DNA from: B1 sp034439755
Lineage (GTDB): Bacteria; Bacteroidota; Bacteroidia; UKL13-3
DNA length: 64,000 bases
Reading direction: 5' to 3'
Assembly: GCA_034439755.1 (NCBI GenBank)
Contig: JAWXAZ010000098.1
Location: forward strand, 1 to 64,000
How positions within the stretch are numbered: position 1 is the stretch's first letter; each line of letters begins with the position of its first letter. Positions 38,901 through 47,200 of this stretch are shown here, one piece after another. The translations under genes and the position numbers were made by a program. The notes below the pieces were generated by a model. The model saw only the letters and a list, made by a program, of their open reading frames with translations, made no database searches and was not told the origin of the DNA.

Positions 38901-39019
38901 CAGTAGGTCGGGAATATCTAATAGATTTTTTTAATAAGGAGTCCAATATTGGATTTTTGCCAACTGGATTGTATTTCATCAAATCTGGATCTAATTCTAC
39001 TTTGTTATATAAGAAATAA
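35927..39019 (+). CDS. T9SS type A cargo with FG-GAP/VCBS-type propeller
   Basis: A 1030-aa secreted protein; signal peptide ends FSVGQ. Residues about 30-400 are FG-GAP/VCBS-like repeats with the calcium-binding pattern (D-x-N/D-x-D-G: DLNGDGKNEIVVG, DFDLDGKTDIAVS, DIDNDGKVDLATA, DLDNDGRPELVSG). Residues about 405-510 resemble an FN3-like domain (KGNGKKRLITCR, TIYEYNG). A long all-beta middle with many Asn, Ser, Gly follows, then another FN3-like domain (about 860-960, WKTINEVNCKLFEIER) and a short sorting domain (FFPNPILDKI). Its sequence is visibly more AT-rich than the 42-49 kb genes. Function unknown; probably an adhesive or sugar-binding surface protein. Confidence 0.85.
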   Translation: MKRLVYFLLLVLGFNNFSVGQFAANSFAAKVDFATSSGIQGITMGDLNSDSKPEIITANITSGNIIRIFVNSSSTGTINNSSFTSFDLLTLSASPGAVKLADLNGDGKNEIVVGYNSSTNSSFSVFFNQYNGISFNSSSFARIDFSAGSNPQGLALADFDLDGKTDIAVSNYGSSNVYVFKNNSTLTTISMATAISYSVGSGPGSLTAGDIDNDGKVDLATANWAGGSISILRNSNSIVGNISFSSITTNNNTAVQTNPNWVTISDFNNNGLKEIICSNWGSNTISIYENVSNLTISLASRVDLSITPNQYPQANGVMDLDGDEKVDLALAVAGSTNILALKNTHIGTGLINSGSFSGFTSFLANTSPVGFVIGDLDNDGRPELVSGNYSGQNISIFKNRMISQEPTIQSTNLSVIRNINSISVNFLKGNGKKRLITCRVSNSSSSLPIDTNWYTSNDTFGLGSNLGLGNYVVYNDTGSSVTVKGLMQGQSYVFTIYEYNGFKGFSNYNIITAPFVVGTLGDVFYSKSTGLLNDTLSWGVNSDGSGTSPISFNNPNTTYIVTNNGSPNINANWIITGTGSSLKIGNGGSAINFTIPSGFIVFVDSISISSYATATFQGGLVSNKAFFDSLSTAQFISSLSQNIPGYNYYNIILAGGVKTLQNNIIIRNAFNMLASINTGSFMITVGVSPSQPGLLTRNGGVINGRLRRWFAPSLNSGTTGLFPIGNNSIYRPIQINFTSAPTIGGYITGEFLPTNPGNSGLPLYDFSISPLIEVNKASNTGFWRMDPTNIIGGQYTISMTGTSFFGITTPSTIRVLKRVTNGAWFIDGTAISGSGLITAPIVGRSGMQGFGEYTLAGDSTDNPLPLNWYDFQAESIENGVNLIWKTINEVNCKLFEIERNNSNSQFVSIGTLKANNQLKLNRYQWQDEFIESNEAYYYRIKQIDFDGKYTYSKEIAVSKFYTKNENVFFPNPILDKINCTECKNGSMVIYDAVGREYLIDFFNKESNIGFLPTGLYFIKSGSNSTLLYKK

Positions 39020-39097
39020 CCAATTACACTTTTATTCAAATTTGCATTGGCTTTTTCCTTAAATTTATTAATATTGAATTATTAATAAATAATACAA

Positions 39098-39841
39098 ATG
39101 GAAGAGAATCAGTATACTAAAGATTTTTATAATTCTCAAAGAAAAAGATCAAGGATATCTGCCTCACATATTTTGCCCTTAGTTTTTGAAATTCTAAAAC
39201 CAAAGAGCATTTTGGACATAGGTTGTGGGACGGGTGAATGGTTAAAGGCATCGAAGGATTTGGGTGTAAATAAGGTATTCGGAATTGATGGGTACTACGT
39301 AGACCATGCAATGCTATCTATTACAGAAGAGGAATTCATGGAATATGATTTAAAACAACCTGTTGAATTAAATAAAATCTTTGATTTAGCAATTTCAATG
39401 GAGGTTGCAGAGCATCTTCCAGAGGATGTTTCAGATGTTTTTATTGGAAGTTTAACAAATCATTCAAATTGCGTTTTGTTTTCTGCTGCAATTCCAGACC
39501 AAGGAGGTACATATCATATAAATGAACAATGGCAAGATTATTGGGTTGCAAAATTTGAAAAGCGCGGATATTTACCAATTGACTTTTTACGAAATAGAAT
39601 TTGGGAAAGTAAAGAGATTGATTGGTGGTATAAGCAAAATATGATTCTATTTGTGGAAAATGAAACTATAAAACAAAATGCGGTATTAAATACTTTGTAT
39701 CAAAGTAATAATAAAGTATCTTACAATTCTATCCATCCAGAGCTCAAATTCATTTTAAATAAGATTAATACACCAATTGGAAGATTTTCTAATGAGCCTA
39801 TTTATACCTTTAAAAAATTCTGGAATTATATTTTTGGTTAG
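39098..39841 (+). CDS. Class I SAM-dependent methyltransferase
   Basis: A 247-aa cytoplasmic enzyme. The SAM-binding motif I is ILDIGCGTGEWL (about residues 37-48), motif II acidic residue follows in FGIDGYY, and ISMEVAEHLPEDV is motif IV; this is the Methyltransf_23 type. The target cannot be read from sequence. It is followed with no gap by a second methyltransferase (stop at 39839-39841, start at 39842), and the whole run up to 44028 is compact, so it belongs to a glycan- or lipid-modification operon. Confidence 0.83.
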   Translation: MEENQYTKDFYNSQRKRSRISASHILPLVFEILKPKSILDIGCGTGEWLKASKDLGVNKVFGIDGYYVDHAMLSITEEEFMEYDLKQPVELNKIFDLAISMEVAEHLPEDVSDVFIGSLTNHSNCVLFSAAIPDQGGTYHINEQWQDYWVAKFEKRGYLPIDFLRNRIWESKEIDWWYKQNMILFVENETIKQNAVLNTLYQSNNKVSYNSIHPELKFILNKINTPIGRFSNEPIYTFKKFWNYIFG

Positions 39842-40519
39842 ATGGGAAAGAATCGTGACTTGAATTTGGATAGATTGAATTCTTTGGAATTGAAATTATA
39901 TAGCAAGGAATATTTGGTCTATTTTTTTCTGTTTAAGGAGTTAAGGTCTGCAATTACAAGGTTTGCTAAAGGGAAGTTGTTGGATATTGGCTGTGGAAAT
40001 AAACCTTATGAAATTATGTTAAAGCCTTATATAAATGAGCATTTAGGTTGTGATATTGTTCAGTCTAGCAATAATAAGGTTGATGTAATTTGCGAAGCGA
40101 CTATGATTCCAATCAAAGATGCTGCATTTGATACTATAATTAGTACTCAAACTATTGAACATATTGGTGATTTTCAAACGATGGTAAATGAAGCTTATCG
40201 TTTATTGAAGCCAGGGGGACATTTTATTGTATCTGGGCCAATGTATTGGCCAATTCATGAAGAGCCATATGACTTTCATAGATTTACAAAATATGGGTTT
40301 ATTCATTCATTAGAAAAGGCTGGTTTTATTGCTGTTGAGGTGAATGCAAATGGTGGGAAATGGGCATTTTTAGGACAAGCTATTATTCATACTTTACCAG
40401 ATTTATTGACTTTCCCTAAAATCATAAAAATTGTCCATAATTGGTTTTTTAAAACAATTGATAGGTGGTTTTATGATCCCTCAAATACTCTAAATTATGT
40501 TGCAATTGGTAGGAAGTGA
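39842..40519 (+). CDS. Class I SAM-dependent methyltransferase
   Basis: A 225-aa Methyltransf_11-type enzyme. Motif I is LLDIGCGNKPYE (about 41-52), followed by LGCDIVQSSNNKVDVI and the ISTQTIEHIGDF region (motif IV); LKPGGHFIVSGPMYWPIHEEPYDFHRFTKYG is the typical C-terminal motif of sugar or lipid methyltransferases in O-antigen-like clusters. It starts directly at the previous stop and overlaps the next gene by 23 nt, so translation is probably coupled. Confidence 0.83.
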   Translation: MGKNRDLNLDRLNSLELKLYSKEYLVYFFLFKELRSAITRFAKGKLLDIGCGNKPYEIMLKPYINEHLGCDIVQSSNNKVDVICEATMIPIKDAAFDTIISTQTIEHIGDFQTMVNEAYRLLKPGGHFIVSGPMYWPIHEEPYDFHRFTKYGFIHSLEKAGFIAVEVNANGGKWAFLGQAIIHTLPDLLTFPKIIKIVHNWFFKTIDRWFYDPSNTLNYVAIGRK

Positions 40520-41351
40520 TTCTAGTAATATTACTATTTCAATAATAATACCCTGCTATAACCATGGGCATTTTATAAGAGAAGCCCTTAACAGCATTAG
40601 CGTTCCTAATGAAATAAATTATGAAGTAATTATTGTTGATGATGGATCAGCTGATCTGAACACAATTAAAGTTCTGGACGAACTTAGGTTAGAAGGATAT
40701 TTTGTTCATCGACAAGAAAATAAAGGATTAAGTGGTGCAAGAAATACAGCGATTAAGCTTGCAAAGGGTAAATACATTTTGCCATTAGATTGTGATAATA
40801 AGATATTGGATAATTATATTCCTTTCTCAATTGATTTTTTAAATCATAATGAGGATTATTCTATCGTATATGGTGATGGGCTTTTGTTCGGAGATAAAAC
40901 TGGACCAAAATTGACTAAAGAATTTAGCCTTCAAGAATTAATTACTGGTAATTTTATTGATGCTTGTGCTGTTTTTAGAAAGTCTGCTTGGCAAGAAATC
41001 GGAGGATACGACGAAAGTAAAATAATGCGAATGGGTGTTGAGGATTGGGAGTTTTGGCTCCATCTTGCTTTTAGAGGCTTTAAATTTTTTCATTATGATG
41101 AACCTGCCTATATGTATAGACTCACTGGAACAAGTATGGTAGATAAAGATACTAGTCCCAATTTTACCGTTTTGAGAAATTATATTGAGCAAAAGCATTC
41201 TTACTTTATTAACTATAATGCTCCTGCTAATTATATTTCTAACAAATTTAAAGCTAGCCCAATAGTATTTATAGTCAAATTGTTTTTGTTGACCTATTAC
41301 CCCAAATTGTATCATAATTGGGTTGAGCAAAGAAAGATAAAGAGAATTTAA
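40497..41351 (+). CDS. Glycosyltransferase family 2
   Basis: A 284-aa GT-A-fold enzyme that moves a sugar from a nucleotide donor. The N-terminal nucleotide-binding motif is ISIIIPCYNHGHFIREALNSI (about residues 14-34), then VIIVDDGSAD, a QENKGLSGARNTAI loop, and the metal-binding PLDCDN (a D-x-D type) near 98. The C-terminal GYDESKIMRMGVEDWEFWLHL contains the catalytic (E/D)DxxxW-like element. It begins inside the previous methyltransferase gene and overlaps the next gene by one base. Donor and acceptor are unknown. Confidence 0.87.
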   Translation: MLQLVGSDSSNITISIIIPCYNHGHFIREALNSISVPNEINYEVIIVDDGSADLNTIKVLDELRLEGYFVHRQENKGLSGARNTAIKLAKGKYILPLDCDNKILDNYIPFSIDFLNHNEDYSIVYGDGLLFGDKTGPKLTKEFSLQELITGNFIDACAVFRKSAWQEIGGYDESKIMRMGVEDWEFWLHLAFRGFKFFHYDEPAYMYRLTGTSMVDKDTSPNFTVLRNYIEQKHSYFINYNAPANYISNKFKASPIVFIVKLFLLTYYPKLYHNWVEQRKIKRI

Positions 41352-42262
41352 TGAAGCCACCTGTTTTATTGATCATTTTTAACCGTTTCGATACCGCTGT
41401 TCAGGTATTGGAAAAGCTGAGGTTGGCGGTGGTTCCTAAGTTGTATATTTTTTCGGATGGGCCGCGTAAGGGCAGGGTTAATGAGCAGGTAGATTTGACT
41501 TTGGTTCAGCAAAAGGTATTGGCTCAAATTGATTGGCCATGCGAGGTTTTTACTAACTTTAGAGAAACTAATGAAGGTCCGCGTTTAGCTATTGGCAGGG
41601 GTGTTTCTTGGATGTTTGAAACCGAGGAGGAGGGCATTATTTTAGAGCATGATTGTGTGCCTAATTCGAGCTTTTTTCATTTTTGTGAAGCCATGCTAAT
41701 TCGGTATAGAAACAACAACCAAGTGATGCATATTTCGGGTGATAATTTTCAATTTGGGGAAATGTATGGCGACGGCAGTTATTATTTTTCGCGCATTACG
41801 CATATTTGGGGTTGGGCTACTTGGAAGCGGGCCTGGGAGCATTACGACGTTGAACTAAAATCGTTTCCTGAGTTTTTGGTTCAGACCAAAATAAATGCAG
41901 TAATTCCTTACAAAGCTGGGCAGAAATATTGGCTACATATTTTGCAACAATGCTATGAAAACAAGGTTGATTCTTGGGATTATCAGTGGAATTATGTGTT
42001 GTTAAATTTGGATGGCTTGTCTATTCTTCCTAATATAAATTTGGTGAGCAATGTGGGCTTTGATGCGCAGGCTTTGAATACCACTAACCCCAAGCATAAA
42101 ACAGCGCGCATGGAAACGGAAGAACTTCAATTTATTATTCATCCTTCTGAAATGAAGTTGCAGCATGAAGCCGATAGACGGTCTATTTTAAGGGTTGTAA
42201 GTCCCAGTGTTATCAGGTATTTTTGGGATAAACTGCTCGATGTGTTTGGGTTTAAATGGTAG
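41351..42262 (+). CDS. GT-A-fold nucleotide-diphospho-sugar transferase-like protein
   Basis: A 303-aa protein of a family often annotated as nucleotide-diphospho-sugar transferase or HlpA-like. It starts with PVLLIIFNRFDTAVQVLEKL, a GT-A-like beginning, then LYIFSDGPRKG, and has an acidic ILEHDCVPN (about 98-106, in the place of the metal-binding motif), then ISGDNFQFG and HIWGWATWKRAWEHYD (about 153-168), a marked Trp-rich segment. It overlaps the GT2 gene by one base. From here the base composition looks richer in G+C than in the preceding genes. Confidence 0.65.
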   Translation: MKPPVLLIIFNRFDTAVQVLEKLRLAVVPKLYIFSDGPRKGRVNEQVDLTLVQQKVLAQIDWPCEVFTNFRETNEGPRLAIGRGVSWMFETEEEGIILEHDCVPNSSFFHFCEAMLIRYRNNNQVMHISGDNFQFGEMYGDGSYYFSRITHIWGWATWKRAWEHYDVELKSFPEFLVQTKINAVIPYKAGQKYWLHILQQCYENKVDSWDYQWNYVLLNLDGLSILPNINLVSNVGFDAQALNTTNPKHKTARMETEELQFIIHPSEMKLQHEADRRSILRVVSPSVIRYFWDKLLDVFGFKW

Positions 42263-42295
42263 GGTTTTCGCACTTTTAATTTTAGTGTACTAAAG

Positions 42296-42303
42296 TAAAT
42301 TTG
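42296..42303 (+). promoter_or_regulatory. -7 promoter element inside the glycan cluster
   Basis: TAAATTTG fits TAnnTTTG exactly; TTTA at 42275-42278 with a 17-nt spacer could be the -33 part. It would start an mRNA near 42310 with a leader of about 230 nt before the ATG at 42542, dividing the cluster into two transcripts. Confidence 0.45.
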
Positions 42304-42404
42304 CCTCATGTTTAATTAGCTAAAATCCTTGCAACTGGGCTTATATTTTGTGTGTTTAAAAGATTTTCAGTATGGCGGTATTAAGCTTATAAAAGAACAA
42401 ATAG

Positions 42405-42436
42405 AAAGCTTGTGCATTGCGCTTAAGCTTTTTTAT
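42405..42436 (+). promoter_or_regulatory. Terminator-like hairpin in the leader of the methyltransferase pair
   Basis: AAAGCTT at 42405-42411 can pair with AAGCTTT at 42425-42431 around a 13-nt loop, followed by TTTTAT. A third AAGCTT lies at 42383-42388, giving alternative partners because AAGCTT is self-complementary. A weak terminator or attenuator is possible; the stem is only 7 bp and AT-rich. Confidence 0.3.
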
Positions 42437-42541
42437 GTGCTTGTGAGTGGATTTCTTTGGTATCTTAATTGGCTTTGCATTAATTTGCAGCCCATGGAAC
42501 CCTTAACTACTTAAGTAATTTAGGGTTTAACAAAGGAGAAT

Positions 42542-43315
42542 ATGCATTGTAAAATTTGTGATACACTGGCTGAACCAATTTTTAATCATACGGTTTTAAG
42601 TAAATATGATGTTACTTATTATCGTTGCGCGCAGTGCTATTTTATTCAAACAGAAAAACCATATTGGATTGAGGAGGCTTATAAAAACGCTTTAAATCCA
42701 GAAGATACCGGCTTATTTAAACGCAACGAAGACTTTAGGGCAAAGACCTCGGTGCTTATATTTTGTTTATTGGGAAAGGCAAAAAAATACGTTGATTTTG
42801 CCGGTGGTTACGGCATTTTTACACGCATGATGCGCGATGTTGGCTTCGATTTTTATTGGAGTGATAAATACGCCACCAATATGATGGCAAAGGGTTTTGA
42901 ATCGAAGGCAGGCGAGCGATTTGAGGCCGTAACGGCCTTTGAGGTTTTTGAACACATGGTATCTCCGCATGATGATTTAAAGGAGATTTTAGCGGTTTCG
43001 GATACGGTTATATTTTCAACTATATTGGTTCGGCCCGAAGCCCCAAAACAAGATTGGTGGTATTACGGATTTAACCACGGGCAACACGTTTCTTTGTATT
43101 CAGAAAAGTCCTTAGAAGTTTTGGCACAACATTACGGTCTGAACCTATACACCAATCACCTGAGTTTTCACATGCTTACAAAGAAAAAGTTGAGTCGAGT
43201 TGTGTTTGGTTTATTGATGAAGCTTTCTAAGTATGGATTGTTTGGATTGATTAGATTTGTGATGGATAGCAAAACCGATGCGGATGCGCGCCAATTATTA
43301 AAAAATGGAATATGA
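42542..43315 (+). CDS. SAM-dependent methyltransferase with N-terminal zinc-binding motif
   Basis: A 257-aa protein. The first 35 residues hold two Cys pairs (CKIC and CAQC, spaced about 26 residues), a likely zinc ribbon as in C-methyltransferase-type proteins that modify nucleotide sugars. A SAM-binding core follows: YVDFAGGYGIFTRMM (motif I) and then AFEVFEHMVSPHDD (motif IV). It is unusual in having a recognisable Shine-Dalgarno-like AAAGGAG, which ends only 3 nt before the ATG. The next methyltransferase gene overlaps its stop by 4 bases. The substrate may be a sugar, but this is inference. Confidence 0.75.
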   Translation: MHCKICDTLAEPIFNHTVLSKYDVTYYRCAQCYFIQTEKPYWIEEAYKNALNPEDTGLFKRNEDFRAKTSVLIFCLLGKAKKYVDFAGGYGIFTRMMRDVGFDFYWSDKYATNMMAKGFESKAGERFEAVTAFEVFEHMVSPHDDLKEILAVSDTVIFSTILVRPEAPKQDWWYYGFNHGQHVSLYSEKSLEVLAQHYGLNLYTNHLSFHMLTKKKLSRVVFGLLMKLSKYGLFGLIRFVMDSKTDADARQLLKNGI

Positions 43316-44028
43316 GGGATCAAACAAAATTAGACGATTATTTTAAGCATAGGACCATTAGTGATGCGTCTTATGGGCAGTATAAAATTCCGCGTTATTT
43401 GGTTCCATTTTTGCCTAGTAATAAAGCGGCAAGAATACTTGATGTGGGCTGCGGAATGGGTCAGTTTTTGGGTGCTTTACGCCAAATGGGTTATACTAAT
43501 TTGCATGGCATCGATATTAACAGTGAAGCCTTGGATGCTTGTAGGAAAAAGGGATTGTCTGTGACTAAAATTTCGGATACAAGAGATTTTGTGGTAACAA
43601 AGGAAGATCGATTCGATTGGATTATTATGAGCCATGTTTTGGAGCATATTGAGAAAGATTGGGTGATTGATACTTTGAGGCATATTCGCGAAGAATTGTT
43701 AGCTACAGAAGGTTCTTTTGCGCTTATGGTTCCAAACGGACAATCGTTTACCGGCACGTATTGGCGCTACGAAGATTTTACCCATCATACTGTTTTTACG
43801 GCTGGCAGTTGCTTATATGTTTTGCGCGCAGCAGGTTTTGGTTCAATCCAATTTATGGATGTAGATGGAACCTCTACCATGTCGTTTTGGAAAAAGGGGA
43901 TTATAAAATTTTTGCTTTCGTGTTATAAGTTGCGAGAAGATTTTTGGGGAATTGTTTTACAAACCTCCTATCACAAACCTAGTCCGCGGATTTATTCTTT
44001 TGAATTAAAGGTTTTGGCGAAAAACTAA
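43312..44028 (+). CDS. Class I SAM-dependent methyltransferase
   Basis: A 238-aa Methyltransf_23-type enzyme. Motif I is ILDVGCGMGQFLGAL (about residues 41-55), then LHGIDINSEALDAC (motif II), IMSHVLEHIEKDW (motif IV) and LMVPNGQSF. It overlaps the preceding methyltransferase gene by 4 nt (ATGA), so the two are translationally coupled. Its length and motifs match methyltransferases found in surface-polysaccharide clusters. It is the last gene of the cluster; the next is a T9SS gene with its own promoter. Confidence 0.85.
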   Translation: MRDQTKLDDYFKHRTISDASYGQYKIPRYLVPFLPSNKAARILDVGCGMGQFLGALRQMGYTNLHGIDINSEALDACRKKGLSVTKISDTRDFVVTKEDRFDWIIMSHVLEHIEKDWVIDTLRHIREELLATEGSFALMVPNGQSFTGTYWRYEDFTHHTVFTAGSCLYVLRAAGFGSIQFMDVDGTSTMSFWKKGIIKFLLSCYKLREDFWGIVLQTSYHKPSPRIYSFELKVLAKN

Positions 44029-44108
44029 GGTTGTTTTAATGTGGTTTTAAGTCTTTTGTAATAAAATAGATTTTTTTTTCTTAAAATTCAGTAAATCAAT
44101 TGTCTGAT

Positions 44109-44138
44109 TTTGTAATTATAAGTATTTAAGTAAATTTG
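44109..44138 (+). promoter_or_regulatory. Bacteroidota promoter of the 1630-aa T9SS gene
   Basis: TTTG at 44109-44112, an 18-nt spacer and TAAATTTG at 44131-44138 fit the Bacteroidota -33/-7 consensus fully. It would start transcription near 44145, leaving a leader of roughly 60 nt before the ATG at 44209. This is the clearest promoter in the window. Confidence 0.7.
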
Positions 44139-44208
44139 ATGTTGCCCAAAATACATATTGGTTTTTAATGATTAATATAACGTGTATTAGGAGCAAGACA
44201 ATCAAATT

Positions 44209-47200
44209 ATGAATATAATGCAAAGGTTTTTAATTGGTGTTTTTTTATTTTTATTTTCTACTTTGGGTATCCAAGCACAAACCTTTAATTGGGGGTTAAG
44301 TGCAGGAAATGCAGGGGTAGATTTTACAAACGAAGTAGCTACAGACGCGCAAGGAAATGTGTATTCCTTAATCACTTACATTGGTTCGCTAACCATTGAT
44401 AGCGCAGGAACACCCAAGTTAATTGGTAATTATGGCAATAAGGATGTTGCGGTAATTAAATACAATTGTAACAAGGTTTTTCAGTGGGTAATTAGGATTG
44501 GCGGCGTTAACAATGAGGGCGGATTGTTTAATTCTCATGGATTGGCGGTTGACACTTCTGGTAATGTTTATATTCATACTACCATAGGTGGAACAGCAAA
44601 TATTACCTCTGCTAATGGAACTAATCTGGTTAGAAATACTTTTGGTTCATCAGACGCAATCTTAATTAAGGCAAACAATTCGGGCATAGTTAGTTGGATC
44701 ACGCAAATGGGTGGAACTAGTTTAGACGAGAGTGGGGATTTGGTGATTGATCGTTTGCAGAATGTTTATGTTACTGGATATTTTTCTAATACGGCTGCAT
44801 TTACGCAAACAAGTGGAGGCAATGCCACCAGTTTTAGTTTTGGTTCAAACGATATTTATATTGCTAAATATTCGCCTGCCGGTTTAAGACAATATGTGAA
44901 TAGGGGTGGTGGAAATTTAAATGATGTGGCCAATGGCATTGATGTGGATAGTACAGGTGCTATTTATATTTGTGGTAATTGGGGATGTTGTGGAAATTCC
45001 TTTGCCAATTTTGGAAATAACATTAACAATACTGGCAATTGGGGCGCTTATGTTGCCAAGGCTTTACCAGATGGTACATGGTCGTGGGGAGTATCTGCTG
45101 GCGCTAGCGTTACAGAAGCTTTCAGCAGTGTGGTGGTAGACGATATAAATGACAAGGTTTATGCCTTTGGACATTTTAACGGAAATTCAACTTTAACAAG
45201 TAGGCCACCTGGTGCTGCCATTAATATAACCACAAATGGTGGCAACGATTTAATGGCAGTTTGTTATAATTTAAATGGTTCTTTACAATGGGCTAGAACA
45301 ATGGGTGGGAGTGGAGATGAATTAGGTTATGGTGTAGCTTTAGATCCAGAAAGAAATCCGATTTTTGTTGGGGAGATTAAAAGTACTACAAGTTTTGGCG
45401 GAACGCCGCTTACACCAACGGGTTCTACTAGTGCTTTTTATGCAAAATACACACAATTTAATACGTTTATTGATGCCCAAAAAATTGCCGCTCCATCCTT
45501 TTCAAGTGCATGGGATGTTCATGTTAGTTCGAGTGGATTAACCTATTTATCAGGTTTTTTTAGAGACAGTATCGTTTTAGGAACGGATGTAATAAGAAGT
45601 AACGGAAATGAAGATGGATTTTTGGTGCGCATTCAGAATCCAGATACTACTAGAATTTTTGCAAGTGTTACCAATTTAGATTGTACAGGAGATACCTCCT
45701 ATTTAACTGTATTAAACAAAAAAATTGGAACATTTAATTGGTATAGAAATGATACTCTTTTTGCTGCCACCAATGGCAATACAATTAGCACTTCTATACC
45801 AGGAACCTATAAGGTAATATCTACCAGTGACTGTTCACCACCTTCTACTTCAAATGCCATTGTAATTGTGCGTTCGCCATATTACACCGCACCTAGGTTG
45901 TCTGATATTAATGTTTGCGTAGGAGACAGTGCTCAACTTAATGCCAGTGGCGCAACCACTTATTCTTGGTTGCCCAATACGGCTATCAGCAATACCGCTA
46001 TTAGCAATCCGTTTGTAACGCCAACTGCTAATACAACCTATTTTTTAACATCCACTTCAAATGGTTGTACCTCAAATGATACCATTTTGGTTACCATCAA
46101 TACAAATTGTTGTTTAACTTGTACAACGCCTTATAGGTTAAATCGGGGCGTGGTGGCTTGTTATCCTTTTACTGGTAATGCCAACGACGAAAGTGGCTTT
46201 GGCAATAATGCCCAAGTTTTTAATGCTACTTTGGCGCAAGACAGGTTTAATGTAAACAACCGAGCTTACCAATTTAATGGATTTAACTCTTACTTAGAAG
46301 TTCCAAACTCCAGCTCATTACAATCGCCCACAACTAATATGTCTTTTACTTTTTGGGCAAGGGTTACCAATTGGAATTTTAATGCAGGTGTTCAATTTAA
46401 CCCAATTTTGAGTAAATCGAATAATACTGCGGATGCCCAATACCGAGCCATGCTAAGAAATAATGGTGCATACGCCATGGTTAATACAAAGTCTTTTAGC
46501 GGTACTGCAGGTTCTGTAACCAATGTAAATACTTGGTATTTCTTTGCCATTACGGTAAGTAATGATACCCTTTATTATTATCGCAACGGGGTTTTGCTGG
46601 GAACAGTTACGGGCCCTGTTCCGTATGTATTAAATAATACCACGCCATTAAGGATAGGCAGAAATGATGTTAACCTAAATTCATTTTTTAGTGGCAGATT
46701 AGATGAGGTAAGGGTTTATGCTAGAACGCTTAACCAAACCGAGGTGACCGATTTATATAATTTAAGTAATATTTCTGGTTTACCAGTAATCAATGCTGGA
46801 ATAGATAAGTTTATTTGTGATAAAGATAGTGTTCAACTAACTACTACGGGGTCTAATGGAACTTGGATGTGGCGGCCCATTTATAATTTGTCGAACGATA
46901 CAGCAAGAAGTCCGAGAGCTTGGCCAGATACTTCAAACAATTATGTGGTTGAGGTGAATTTTAGTGGTTGTAAAAACTATGATACTGTTAGGGTAAATGT
47001 GGTTACGTATGTGCCAGATTTGGGTACAGATCGTTCTGTTTGTTTGGGCGATTCGGCGCGATTAATTGTAAGCGGGGGTGGAACTTCGTTTAATTGGACG
47101 CCAAACTATCGGATCAGCCCGACGAATAATGATACGGTATTTGTTTTTCCAACTGTGGATACATCTTATATTGTAATAGCAACTTTAGGAATTTGCACCA

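Noticed and set aside
42329..42514. A 61-aa plus-strand frame before the methyltransferase pair
   Set aside because: It starts with TTG, has Leu/Phe/Trp-rich composition typical of random AT-rich DNA, and lies in a probable leader.
39098..44028. An insertion sequence or transposon carrying the glycan cluster
   Set aside because: No transposase, integrase or terminal inverted repeats seen around the cluster.
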